From positions 62,001 to 126,000 of the forward strand of contig NZ_FOJU01000004.1 of the NCBI RefSeq assembly GCF_900111875.1: a DNA stretch of 64,000 nucleotides, written 5' to 3'. The stretch is from Poseidonocella pacifica (lineage in GTDB: Bacteria > Pseudomonadota > Alphaproteobacteria > Rhodobacterales > Rhodobacteraceae). This document shows positions 1 to 8,245 of this stretch, in pieces (position 1 is the stretch's first letter; every line of letters starts with the position of its first letter). Position numbers and translations under genes: made by a program. The notes under the pieces are model-generated. The model was not told the origin of the DNA. It searched no databases and saw only the letters and a list, made by a program, of their open reading frames with translations.

Positions 1-101
1 TGCGCAAACTCTTCATCCCCAGCCCCGCGTGTGAGGACCCACGTGACGCCAAGGACCACGACCAAAAGCGCGCTGGCTGCAATTGCGATCATGCGTGTCA
101 T
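1..101 (-). CDS. senC: SCO1/SenC/PrrC family protein, N-terminal fragment (runs off window)
   Basis: Only the first 33 codons are present, and the gene continues past the left edge. The start ATG (complement 101-99) follows a GGGAG ribosome site. The fragment is one hydrophobic signal-anchor (MTRMIAIAASALLVVVLGV) followed by a short polar stretch, matching the N-terminus of SenC/PrrC. Those are membrane-anchored SCO1-type copper proteins that help assemble cytochrome oxidase and feed into Reg/Prr redox signalling. Divergent placement next to regB is the classical Rhodobacter arrangement and is the main support for the name. The thioredoxin-like copper domain itself lies outside the window. 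Confidence 0.75.
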   Translation of the reverse strand, partial: MTRMIAIAASALLVVVLGVTWVLTRGAGDEEFA

Positions 102-192
102 GACAAGAACTCCCGAGTGAAAAGCGATTGAACACCGTCAGTGGGGCACATAACCTCATCGACGCGGGACGCAATGAGACGAAGGCGCGCAG
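102..192. promoter_or_regulatory. Divergent senC/regB intergenic promoter region
   Basis: These 91 bases separate the divergent senC and regB starts and must hold both promoters. In related Rhodobacter species this spacer carries RegA-dependent autoregulation. I could not pick out a convincing RegA site or clear -35/-10 pair by eye, so only the position is claimed. Confidence 0.4.
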
Positions 193-1575
193 ATGTCCGA
201 AGCTGATAACCCGTTTCCACTTGCACATGAGGCGCGCGGGGGCTGGGTCCGGCTCCGGACGCTCATCCTGTTGCGATGGATGGCGATTCTGGGGCAGCTC
301 ATCGCGCTCGAAGTCGCACAGCGCCTCTACAATCTGCAACTCGAACTGGGCCTATGTTATTTTGCGCTCGGGCTGTCGGTGATCGCAAACCTCGTGGCGA
401 TGTTCGTCTTTCCGCAGAACAAGCGCCTCTCGGAAGTCGAGAACTTCCTGATGTTCCTGTTCGATCTGCTGCAACTCAGCTTCTTGCTCTACCTCACGGG
501 CGGGCTGCACAATCCCTTCGCCGTTCTGATCCTTGGGCCAGTCACGCTCTCTGCTGCTGCGCTGTCGACCCGGTCGACGATCCTGCTTGCCGCGGCGGCG
601 ATCCTGTTGGTGACGGCGCTGGCCGAGTATCACCTGACATTGCAAACGGAGATGGGCTTCGTGCTGCGTGTTCCTGATGTCTTCGTGTTCGGTCACTGGG
701 TCGCGCTGGTCATCGCCATAGTCTTCCTGTCTATCAACGCCCGGCGGATCACGGCGGAGCTTCATTCCATGCAGGACGCCCTCACAGCGACGAACATGGC
801 ACTCGCCCGCGAACAGAAGCTGACCGACCTTGGCGGTGTCGTGGCCGCTGCGGCGCATGAACTCGGAACGCCCCTCGCCACCATAAAACTGACCAGCTCG
901 GAACTTGCTGAGGAGCTACAGACGCAGCCCGAACTCCTCGAAGATGCCCTCCTTATCCGCGAGCAGGCAGACCGCTGCCGCGACATCCTGCAGGGAATGG
1001 GCCGCGCCGGAAAATCCGATCCACATTTGCGCCAAGCCCCCCTCATGGCCGTACTGCGGGAGGCGGCGGAGCCTCATCAATCGCGGGGTATCGAAGTGCT
1101 CTTTTCCGAGCATCCCGCACGGCCGGGCCTGCCGCAGCCCTCTGTCCTGCGCCGGCCTGAGATTATCCACGGATTGCGCAACCTGTTCCAGAACGCCGTT
1201 GATTTCGCGCATTCACGGGTCTGGGTCGATGCATCGTGGTCAGAGGATGAAATACGCCTGCGGATCATGGACAACGGCCCGGGTTTTCCGCCCGCGATCC
1301 TCGGCCGGATCGGGGACCCCTTCGTTCGCCACCGCGCCCCGGACACCGAGCGCGCGCGCCCGGAATACCAAGGCATGGGCCTTGGGTTGTTCATCTCCAA
1401 GACGCTTCTGGAACGGACCGGCGCTGAACTCAGCTTTGCCAATGGCAGTGATCCATTTCTCAGCCTGCCCGAGCAGGGTGAGCAAAGCGGGGCGGTTGTC
1501 GAAGTTATCTGGCCCCGTCATTCGATTGACGCGGCGACCGCCACTCATGACAGTGTTGCGCTTAACACGCACTAG
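193..1575 (+). CDS. regB: Redox-sensing histidine kinase RegB/PrrB
   Basis: Membrane sensor kinase of the global redox two-component system, which with RegA controls photosynthesis, carbon and nitrogen fixation and respiration genes in this family. Length is 460 aa, typical for RegB. The N-terminal ~190 residues form about six hydrophobic segments. The quinone-binding signature GGLHNPF is at residues 103-109. The H-box AAAHELGTPLAT places the phosphorylated His at 222. The redox-active Cys of RegB is present at about residue 262 (ADRCRDI). N- and G-boxes follow (NLFQNAVDFA, DNGPGF, GMGLGLF). It is divergent from senC. regA is not in view and presumably lies beyond senC. Confidence 0.95.
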   Translation: MSEADNPFPLAHEARGGWVRLRTLILLRWMAILGQLIALEVAQRLYNLQLELGLCYFALGLSVIANLVAMFVFPQNKRLSEVENFLMFLFDLLQLSFLLYLTGGLHNPFAVLILGPVTLSAAALSTRSTILLAAAAILLVTALAEYHLTLQTEMGFVLRVPDVFVFGHWVALVIAIVFLSINARRITAELHSMQDALTATNMALAREQKLTDLGGVVAAAAHELGTPLATIKLTSSELAEELQTQPELLEDALLIREQADRCRDILQGMGRAGKSDPHLRQAPLMAVLREAAEPHQSRGIEVLFSEHPARPGLPQPSVLRRPEIIHGLRNLFQNAVDFAHSRVWVDASWSEDEIRLRIMDNGPGFPPAILGRIGDPFVRHRAPDTERARPEYQGMGLGLFISKTLLERTGAELSFANGSDPFLSLPEQGEQSGAVVEVIWPRHSIDAATATHDSVALNTH

Positions 1576-1616
1576 TTGCATGATCGCCGAAACGCACCTC
1601 TTCGGTGATGTATGTA

Positions 1617-1632
1617 TTAACAGTCTGTTAAC
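1617..1632 (+). promoter_or_regulatory. CtrA-type binding site TTAA-N7-TTAAC
   Basis: The sequence TTAACAGTCTGTTAAC fits the full CtrA consensus TTAA-N7-TTAAC exactly. It sits in the 102-base gap after regB, 46 bases before the proposed TTG start of the DivL-like gene, where a CtrA-activated promoter would be expected. The match is seen directly. CtrA binding is inferred from the consensus and from the nature of the downstream gene. Confidence 0.6.
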
Positions 1633-1677
1633 GATACCAGACGACGGTGCACCGGTATTGCAGCAGGGTCGCCTATC

Positions 1678-3204
1678 TTGGATTTGACACTAACGCATTT
1701 GGTCGTCATCGGCCTCAGCGCCGTGACAGCAGCGATGATGTTCGTCCTGCTCAAAGCGCCCGCATCGGTGCGGCCGCCGTCCATGCCTGCACCCGAACCC
1801 TGTGCGGATCTTGTCTTTCTCTTCGACAAGGAGGCGCTGGTGGATTGTACCGCGCCCGGCCTGATACGATCCGACGCCTCCGGGCCGAAATCGGACTGGG
1901 ATCTGCTTTTACAGAGCTTTACCCAGCGCTTTGCCGGTCTACCGGGCCGACCTTCGGACGTGGACGAGGACGAGCCGCTCGAATGCCGATCAACATGTGA
2001 GGAAGACCCCGCGCGCGTTCTGATCCGCCGCGAAGGCGCGCGAACCATCGTGCGACTGCATCAGCCTGTCCCACAGGATATCGGTCAGATCCTCTATGAG
2101 CAGAACTCTCTCAAACGGCAGGTCGAACAGCTGACCTATATGCTGGAAAATGCTCCTGCGCCGATCTGGCACCTCAATACCCGCGAAGAGATCGATTTTG
2201 CCAATGCCGCCTATCGTGGCCTCTCCGGCGCGCCGTCGGATGCTGTGGATGATGAGGGCCGGCTGCGGCAGGTGTTTGAGCCAGCCAGCGTACTCTCGGA
2301 CGGACCGCAGCGCCAAGCCATTGCCGAACCAGACGGGGCCCGCCGTTGGTACGATATCCACTCTGTCCGCCTACCGACCGGAACCCATAACTTTGCGGTC
2401 GATATCGACGCTGTCGTCAATTCCGAGGCCGCCCAGCGCAATTTCGTCCAGACATTGGCCAAAACCTTCGCGCAGCTTTCGACGGGTCTCGCCATCTTTG
2501 ATCGCAATCGGCAATTGGTGTTGTTCAATCCCGCGTTGATCGACCTGACCAAATTGCCGGTCGATTTCCTCAGCTCTCGCCCCGCGCTGCTCTCATTTTT
2601 CGACCATATGCGGGAATCCAAGGTGATGCCCGAGCCCAAGAACTACGCCAGTTGGCGGGAAAATATCGGCGCGCTGGTATCTGAAGCGGGGGATGGAAAG
2701 TATTCCGAACTCTGGAGCTTGCCCTCCGGCCTTACCTATCGCGTCACAGGACGGCCCCATCCCGATGGCGCGCTTGCCTTCCTGTTTGAAGATATTACCG
2801 CCGAGATCACCCTGACCCGTGGGTTCCGCGCCGAACTGGAACTCAGCAAATCGCTGCTCGATAACCTCGGCGAAGCCGTGGCCGTGTTTAGCAACAGCGG
2901 TGTTCTTTCCCTGAGCAACAAGGCCTACCGCGATCTGTGGAACATGGATCACCAGACCGCTTTTTCAGAGATCACCGTGTTCGATTCCTCTCAGACGTGG
3001 AACGAGGAACGCGGCCCTTCCCCGCATTGGCAGGACATCTGTGATTTTGTTCTGAACAATCGCGACCGAACCGAATGGGCCGCGATCATCGGCAAGTTGC
3101 GCCTGCGCGTGGTCCCGCTCAGCGGCGGCGCAACGATGGTGAGTTTTCGCTATCAGGATGTGGCCGCCGTACCCAACGCCAAGGCTACGGCCGCGTCACA
3201 CTGA
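1678..3204 (+). CDS. divL: PAS-domain signalling protein, DivL-like without a kinase domain
   Basis: A 508-residue protein with one N-terminal membrane helix (about residues 3-25), a linker, then PAS-like units starting near residues 155 (MLENAPAPIWHLN), 258 (a PAS_7-type unit, LSTGLAIFDRNRQLVLFN) and 393 (LLDNLGEAVAVFSNSG). No H-box, N-box or G-box follows, so it cannot be a kinase. In Rhodobacter capsulatus the CtrA-pathway regulator DivL is a PAS protein encoded near the regB locus, and a CtrA box lies just upstream here. I therefore suggest DivL, which modulates CckA. The start is TTG with a weak AGGGT site; the first in-frame ATG is about 19 codons later. It could instead be another PAS sensor. 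Confidence 0.6.
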   Translation: MDLTLTHLVVIGLSAVTAAMMFVLLKAPASVRPPSMPAPEPCADLVFLFDKEALVDCTAPGLIRSDASGPKSDWDLLLQSFTQRFAGLPGRPSDVDEDEPLECRSTCEEDPARVLIRREGARTIVRLHQPVPQDIGQILYEQNSLKRQVEQLTYMLENAPAPIWHLNTREEIDFANAAYRGLSGAPSDAVDDEGRLRQVFEPASVLSDGPQRQAIAEPDGARRWYDIHSVRLPTGTHNFAVDIDAVVNSEAAQRNFVQTLAKTFAQLSTGLAIFDRNRQLVLFNPALIDLTKLPVDFLSSRPALLSFFDHMRESKVMPEPKNYASWRENIGALVSEAGDGKYSELWSLPSGLTYRVTGRPHPDGALAFLFEDITAEITLTRGFRAELELSKSLLDNLGEAVAVFSNSGVLSLSNKAYRDLWNMDHQTAFSEITVFDSSQTWNEERGPSPHWQDICDFVLNNRDRTEWAAIIGKLRLRVVPLSGGATMVSFRYQDVAAVPNAKATAASH

Positions 3205-3246
3205 GCCTACCTTGCAGGCAGGGATCAGTGCGGTATTGATTGCGTC

Positions 3247-3726
3247 ATGCCCGCCCCGATACACCCCCTCCGCGACCGCGCCTTTTACCTTCCCGACGCG
3301 GAGGCGACGGCGGCGCTTGCTGCGCGAATGGCCCCGTATGTCGGCCCCGGTCGAGTGCTTCTCCTTGTCGGCGATATCGGAGCTGGCAAAAGCCATTTCG
3401 CCCGCGCGCTGATCCATGCGCGTTCTGGTCCGATCGACGTCCCCTCGCCCACCTATACCTTGGTTCAGACCTACCCCGACCCGGAGGCCGAAATCTGGCA
3501 CGCCGACCTATACCGTTTGGGCGATCCGGACGAATGCCTGGAGCTGGGCCTGACCGAAGCGTTTGAGACCGCGTTCTGCATGATCGAATGGCCCGACCGG
3601 TTGGGTGATCTCTCACCCGAAGGCGCGCTGACACTGACCCTCGAGCAAGAGGGAGAGGGACGCCGCGGGCGGTTTGCGTGGCGTAACCCGGACTGGGATG
3701 AGGTGGTCGATGCACTCGGAGCTTAG
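3247..3726 (+). CDS. tsaE: tRNA threonylcarbamoyladenosine biosynthesis ATPase TsaE
   Basis: P-loop ATPase that works with TsaB and TsaD in forming t6A37 in tRNAs reading ANN codons. The Walker A motif GDIGAGKS is at about residues 42-49, followed by the family motifs SPTYTLVQ and HADLYRLGD, and a late IEWPDR. Length of 159 aa is normal. It overlaps the next gene by 17 bases, so it is translated as part of a tsaE-amgK-murU-addB-addA run. Confidence 0.93.
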   Translation: MPAPIHPLRDRAFYLPDAEATAALAARMAPYVGPGRVLLLVGDIGAGKSHFARALIHARSGPIDVPSPTYTLVQTYPDPEAEIWHADLYRLGDPDECLELGLTEAFETAFCMIEWPDRLGDLSPEGALTLTLEQEGEGRRGRFAWRNPDWDEVVDALGA

Positions 3727-4633
3727 GGATTTCCTCGCACGCGCAGGCTGGGAAAATGCCGAACCCGAAGCGATGCAGGGCGATGCCTCGACCAAGGAGT
3801 TCATGCGACTGTCGGATGGCCTCCGCCGTGCTGTCTTCATGAAGGATACCCCGGATGTCACCGGGCGCTTTGTGAATGTCGCCGCGCTCTTGAATGGCCT
3901 TGGAGTATCCGCCCCGGCGATATTCTCGCAGGATATCGAACAGGGCTATCTCTTGATGCAGGATCTCGGCGACGACGTGTTCGCGGCGCGCCTTGCGCAT
4001 GATCCGTCGCAAGAGCGGGATCTGTATACCCTCGCGACGGATGTGTTGCTCCGCCTCGGCGAAGGCCCCGCTCCGGATTTGCCCCTCTATACGCCGCAGG
4101 TCATGGCTGCGCAGGCCGTTGAGGTGTTGCCCCATTTCGCGCCGGATGTGGACGCAGCCGCCCTCAGGTCAGAATTGGTTGCCGCGGCAGGGGCTTTGCC
4201 GGACTGCGATCCCGTTCTGATGCTCCGGGATTATCATGCGGAAAACCTGATTCTTTTGCCCCGAAAGCAAGGTGTCGAACGCGCCGGATTGATCGACTTT
4301 CAGGATGCGATGTGCGCCCATCCTGCCTATGATCTCGTCTCGCTCCTGCAGGATGCTCGGCGCGACGTGTCTCCCCAAATCGTTGCCGAATGTACCTCAC
4401 GCTTCGCGGCATGCTCCGGCATCCCCGTCGCAGAACTCGATACCGCAATGGCCCTTTTCGGGACAGGCCGTGCGCTACGCATCCTCGGAATTTTCGCCCG
4501 TCTCGCCGCGCAACAGGGCAAGACTCGCTACCTGGACTTTGTCCCCCGTGTCCGGGCGCATCTGGCGGCCAACCTCGCACACCCCGCGCTGAAGGGTGTG
4601 CGCGATCTTTTGGAAAGCATAGTTCGACCATGA
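3710..4633 (+). CDS. amgK: Anomeric MurNAc/GlcNAc sugar kinase (phosphotransferase family)
   Basis: Aminoglycoside-phosphotransferase-fold kinase of 307 aa. The catalytic-loop remnant is DYHAENLILL and the metal-binding segment is LIDFQDAM. Its partner gene, overlapping by four bases, is a MurU-type nucleotidyltransferase. That pairing is the hallmark of the AmgK-MurU recycling route, which turns MurNAc into UDP-MurNAc and bypasses fosfomycin-sensitive MurA. An upstream in-frame ATG exists at 3674, but 3710 gives the usual N-terminus and the smaller overlap with tsaE. The exact substrate is inferred from context. Confidence 0.8.
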   Translation: MHSELRDFLARAGWENAEPEAMQGDASTKEFMRLSDGLRRAVFMKDTPDVTGRFVNVAALLNGLGVSAPAIFSQDIEQGYLLMQDLGDDVFAARLAHDPSQERDLYTLATDVLLRLGEGPAPDLPLYTPQVMAAQAVEVLPHFAPDVDAAALRSELVAAAGALPDCDPVLMLRDYHAENLILLPRKQGVERAGLIDFQDAMCAHPAYDLVSLLQDARRDVSPQIVAECTSRFAACSGIPVAELDTAMALFGTGRALRILGIFARLAAQQGKTRYLDFVPRVRAHLAANLAHPALKGVRDLLESIVRP

Positions 4634-5319
4634 ACCGACCCGAAGCCGTTATGCTCTTTGCCGCCGGACTTGGAAGCCGGATGGGGCCGTTGACGGCAGA
4701 TAGGCCCAAACCGATGGTGCCTGTCGCGGGCCGGCCGCTCATCGACCACGCCTTGGATCATGTCGATGCCTATGACCCTGCCCGGCGCGTCGCGAATGTC
4801 CACTACAAGCCAGAGACCTTGATCGCGCACCTGAAGAACCGTGGCGTTACCATTTCCGATGAACGGGGAGCTCTTCTGGAAACTGGTGGCGGCCTGCGCG
4901 CGGCGCTCCCGCTATTGGGTGACGGGCCAGTGTTCACCATGAACACCGACGCCGTTTTCAGCGGGCCGAACCCGCTCGATTTTCTGGCGCAAGCTTGGGA
5001 TCCCCGCGCGATGGACGCGCTGCTGCTCTGCCTTCCCTCCGAACGCGCGCACGGGCACACAGGATCTGGGGATTTCATCGTGGGGCCTGACGGACGGCTC
5101 TCTCGCGGTCCCGGAAAGATCTATACCGGCGTTCAGATCCTCAAGACCGACGGCCTCGCACGGATCTCCGACACGGCGTTCTCTCTCAACCTGCTCTGGG
5201 ATGATATGTTGTCGGACGGACGGCTTTTTGGGGCATGTTACCCATCGGAATGGTGCGACGTCGGAACGCCGGCGGGGGTCGCTGCCGCAGAAGCGATGTT
5301 GGGGGATCATGATGTTTGA
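4630..5319 (+). CDS. murU: MurNAc-1-phosphate uridylyltransferase MurU
   Basis: Nucleotidyltransferase of the RmlA/GlmU-N fold, 229 aa. It shows the signature FAAGLGSRMGPLT near the N-terminus, then RPKPMVPVAGRPL, NTDAVF (metal-binding Asp) and a C-terminal WCDVGTP. It would couple UTP to the sugar-1-phosphate made by the preceding kinase. The ATG start is embedded in the amgK stop (ATGA), and the 3' end overlaps addB by 11 bases. It could in principle serve another sugar-1-phosphate, but the kinase neighbour makes MurU the best reading. Confidence 0.82.
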   Translation: MNRPEAVMLFAAGLGSRMGPLTADRPKPMVPVAGRPLIDHALDHVDAYDPARRVANVHYKPETLIAHLKNRGVTISDERGALLETGGGLRAALPLLGDGPVFTMNTDAVFSGPNPLDFLAQAWDPRAMDALLLCLPSERAHGHTGSGDFIVGPDGRLSRGPGKIYTGVQILKTDGLARISDTAFSLNLLWDDMLSDGRLFGACYPSEWCDVGTPAGVAAAEAMLGDHDV

Positions 5320-8245
5320 GCGTGAAAGCCCGCGTCTCTTCGGCCTGCCCTGCGGAGTGGATTTCGCAGAAGAACTGGTACAGGGATTGCGCAACAGGCT
5401 TGCCGACCAGCCGCCCGAGGCAATGGCGCGGGTTGAGCTTTTCGTAAGCACCCGCCGCATGGCCCGCCGTATCCGGGCCGTCTTTGATGCAGGTCCACCA
5501 ACGTTGCTCCCGCGTATCAGGCTCATCACCGATCTGGCGCAGGACCCGACCTTTCCGGATTTTCCGCCCGCAGTTCCGGGGCTTCGCCGACGTCTGGAAC
5601 TCACACAACTCGTCTCCAAGCTGCTCGACACGTCGGAAACGCTGGCGCCCCGCGCGGCGCTGTTCGACCTCGCCGATAGCCTTGCCTCACTGCTCGACGA
5701 AATGCAGGGCGAAGGCGTCCCGCCATCGGTTGTCGCAGGATTGGATGTGAGCGAGCACTCCGGACACTGGCAGCGGACCCAAGCTTTTCTCGACCTCGTC
5801 AGCCGCTATTTCGAAGACGACGCCGAGCCGGATATGGAGCAGCGGCAACGCCGCATCGTCGAAACACTCGCGCGTCTGTGGGAAAACGCACCCCCAGAGC
5901 ACCCGATCATCGTCGCCGGTTCCACCGGATCACGCGGGACAACCGCTCTGTTCCTCCGGGCCGTCCTGCGGTTGCCACAAGGGGCCGTGGTCCTGCCCGG
6001 TGTCGATACGCATCAGCCGCGCGAAGTCTGGGACCAGATGAGCGATGCTCTCTCCTGCGAGGACCACCCCCAGTTTCGCTTCGTCCGGATCGCCCACGAC
6101 GCCGGGATGCACCCCGCCGACATCCCCGGCTGGACCGGGACACCGGCCCCATGCCCGCCGCGGAATGCGCTCATGTCGCTCGCTCTGCGTCCCGCCCCGG
6201 TGACCGACCAGTGGTTGCGCGATGGCCCGCAATTGACCGGCTTGGGAGAGGCTTGCGCCAGCATGACGCTGCTGGATGCCCCGACCCGCAGACAAGAAGC
6301 GCTCGCCATTGCGCTTCGGCTGAGAAAAGCGGCGGAGGATGGCACCATCGCCGCGCTGATCACCCCTGACCGGATGCTGACCCGGCAGGTCGCCGCCACT
6401 CTGGACCGTTGGGGAATTCGCCCGGACGATTCCGCGGGCATTCCCCTGCCGCTTACCCCTGCGGGTCGTCTCTTGCGTCAAGTTGGCAGCCTGATGGGTG
6501 GGGAAATCACCGCCGAAGCGCTCCTTGGCCTGATGAAACATCCGCTCGTCCACAGGGGTGTCGATCGTGGTCCTCACCTCAACCGGACCCGGGATCTGGA
6601 ATTGCACATCCGGCGCAAAGGGATGCCATTTCCGACGCGCGATGTGCTGCACGGCTGGGCGGAACGGCGAGAAACGGACACAGGCGCCAAGGCGTGGGTC
6701 GATTGGATTTTCGATACGGCAAACCCCTGTGCCGCTTTGGAGCAAGACGCGCTCAGCGGATTTGTCGCGCGCCATATCTCGGCGGCGGAGGCGTTCTGCG
6801 CGGGGGCGAATGCGACGGAGACCTGTCCGCTCTGGGACGGCGAGGCCGGAGAAGAGGCCGCACGGATCGTAGGGGAGTTGCGCGACGAGGCCCACCATGG
6901 TGGCAGCATGTCCGCCCATGACTACGGCAACCTGTTTCGCGCCATCCTGAACCGGGGCGAGGTGCGCGAGACCGCGACCCCACACCCGAAAGTGTTGATC
7001 TGGGGCACGATGGAAGCGCGGATGCAGGGCGCGGACCTGCTCATTCTTGCTGGGCTCAATGACGGAAGCTGGCCCGAACCGCCCGCGCCGGACCCGTGGC
7101 TCAACCGCGAGATGCGCCATCGTGCCGGCCTGCTCCTGCCTGATCGGCGCATCGGCCTTTCGGCACACGATTTTCAGCAGGCCATGGGCGGAGCCGAAGT
7201 CTGGCTCAGTCGGTCGATCCGGTCGGACGAGGCAGAGACCGTGCCCTCACGCTGGCTAAGCCGCCTCACCAACCTGCTTGAAGGTCTGCCAATGCTTGGC
7301 GGTCCTGATCGGCTGGCCGAAATGCGCGCACGCGGGGCGGAATGGCTGAAGCTCGCGCAGGCTCTGGAAGATCCGGGCATCGCGCCCCGCGCGCCGCGCC
7401 CTTCGCCAAAACCGCCTGTGGAATTCCGGCCAAAGCAACTGTCGGTGACAGAAATTTCCCGTCTCATCCGCGATCCCTATGCAATCCATGCGCGCCATGT
7501 GCTTCGCCTCAAACGGCTCGATCCCATCACTCAGTCTCCCGATGCTCCGCTACGCGGGACGGCGATCCATGACGTGCTCGACACTTTCTTGCGCCGCGTG
7601 ATCGAAGACCCGTCGCGGCTCAACCGGGCGGATTTGCTCGCCACGGCGGAGGCACAACTGGAGGGGCTGGTCCCATGGCCCGCGACCCGAGCAATCTGGA
7701 TCGCCCGGATCGGCCGGTTTGCCGATTGGTTCATCGAGCAGGAAAAACGGCGGCGGCTTGATGCCCTTCCCGTCGGCACCGAGTTGCGGGGGCGTATGCA
7801 CATCGGGATGCCGGACTTCACCCTGACGGCAATGGCCGACCGTATCGACCGGCGGGCCGATGGCGCGCTTGTGCTTCTCGACTACAAGACCGGCAAACCC
7901 AAAACCCCAACTCAACAACGCGCCTTTGAAAAGCAGCTTTTGCTGGAGGCCGTGATGGCTGAAGCAGGGGCGTTTGAGGGCCTTGATCCCGCGCCAGTGG
8001 CACAGGCGGTCTACGTGGGGCTGACAAGCAAACCGGCCGATGTTCTGGCCCCGATCGACAAGGAACCGCCCGCGGAAACGCTGGAAGGGTTGCGCGCCCT
8101 CATCGCGGCCTATCTCGACCCAGAGACCGGGTTCACCGCGCGGCGGGCGATGGAAAAACAGGGCTTTGGCTCCGATTACGATACACTTTCGCGGTTCGGA
8201 GAATGGGATGAGACGCAAGACCCGGAACCGGAGATCCTGATATGA
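5309..8245 (+). CDS. addB: Double-strand break repair protein AddB (alpha type)
   Basis: Subunit of the AddAB helicase-nuclease, which resects double-strand ends for RecA loading. The 978-residue protein has an inactive helicase-like N-terminal part (VSTRRMARRIRAVF) and a C-terminal PD-(D/E)XK nuclease with the motif VLLDYKTGKPKT near residue 860. Two adjacent ATGs (5309 and 5312) follow a GGGGG ribosome site, and either may be used. It is followed by addA with a 4-base ATGA overlap, the standard arrangement in alphaproteobacteria. Confidence 0.93.
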   Translation: MMFERESPRLFGLPCGVDFAEELVQGLRNRLADQPPEAMARVELFVSTRRMARRIRAVFDAGPPTLLPRIRLITDLAQDPTFPDFPPAVPGLRRRLELTQLVSKLLDTSETLAPRAALFDLADSLASLLDEMQGEGVPPSVVAGLDVSEHSGHWQRTQAFLDLVSRYFEDDAEPDMEQRQRRIVETLARLWENAPPEHPIIVAGSTGSRGTTALFLRAVLRLPQGAVVLPGVDTHQPREVWDQMSDALSCEDHPQFRFVRIAHDAGMHPADIPGWTGTPAPCPPRNALMSLALRPAPVTDQWLRDGPQLTGLGEACASMTLLDAPTRRQEALAIALRLRKAAEDGTIAALITPDRMLTRQVAATLDRWGIRPDDSAGIPLPLTPAGRLLRQVGSLMGGEITAEALLGLMKHPLVHRGVDRGPHLNRTRDLELHIRRKGMPFPTRDVLHGWAERRETDTGAKAWVDWIFDTANPCAALEQDALSGFVARHISAAEAFCAGANATETCPLWDGEAGEEAARIVGELRDEAHHGGSMSAHDYGNLFRAILNRGEVRETATPHPKVLIWGTMEARMQGADLLILAGLNDGSWPEPPAPDPWLNREMRHRAGLLLPDRRIGLSAHDFQQAMGGAEVWLSRSIRSDEAETVPSRWLSRLTNLLEGLPMLGGPDRLAEMRARGAEWLKLAQALEDPGIAPRAPRPSPKPPVEFRPKQLSVTEISRLIRDPYAIHARHVLRLKRLDPITQSPDAPLRGTAIHDVLDTFLRRVIEDPSRLNRADLLATAEAQLEGLVPWPATRAIWIARIGRFADWFIEQEKRRRLDALPVGTELRGRMHIGMPDFTLTAMADRIDRRADGALVLLDYKTGKPKTPTQQRAFEKQLLLEAVMAEAGAFEGLDPAPVAQAVYVGLTSKPADVLAPIDKEPPAETLEGLRALIAAYLDPETGFTARRAMEKQGFGSDYDTLSRFGEWDETQDPEPEILI

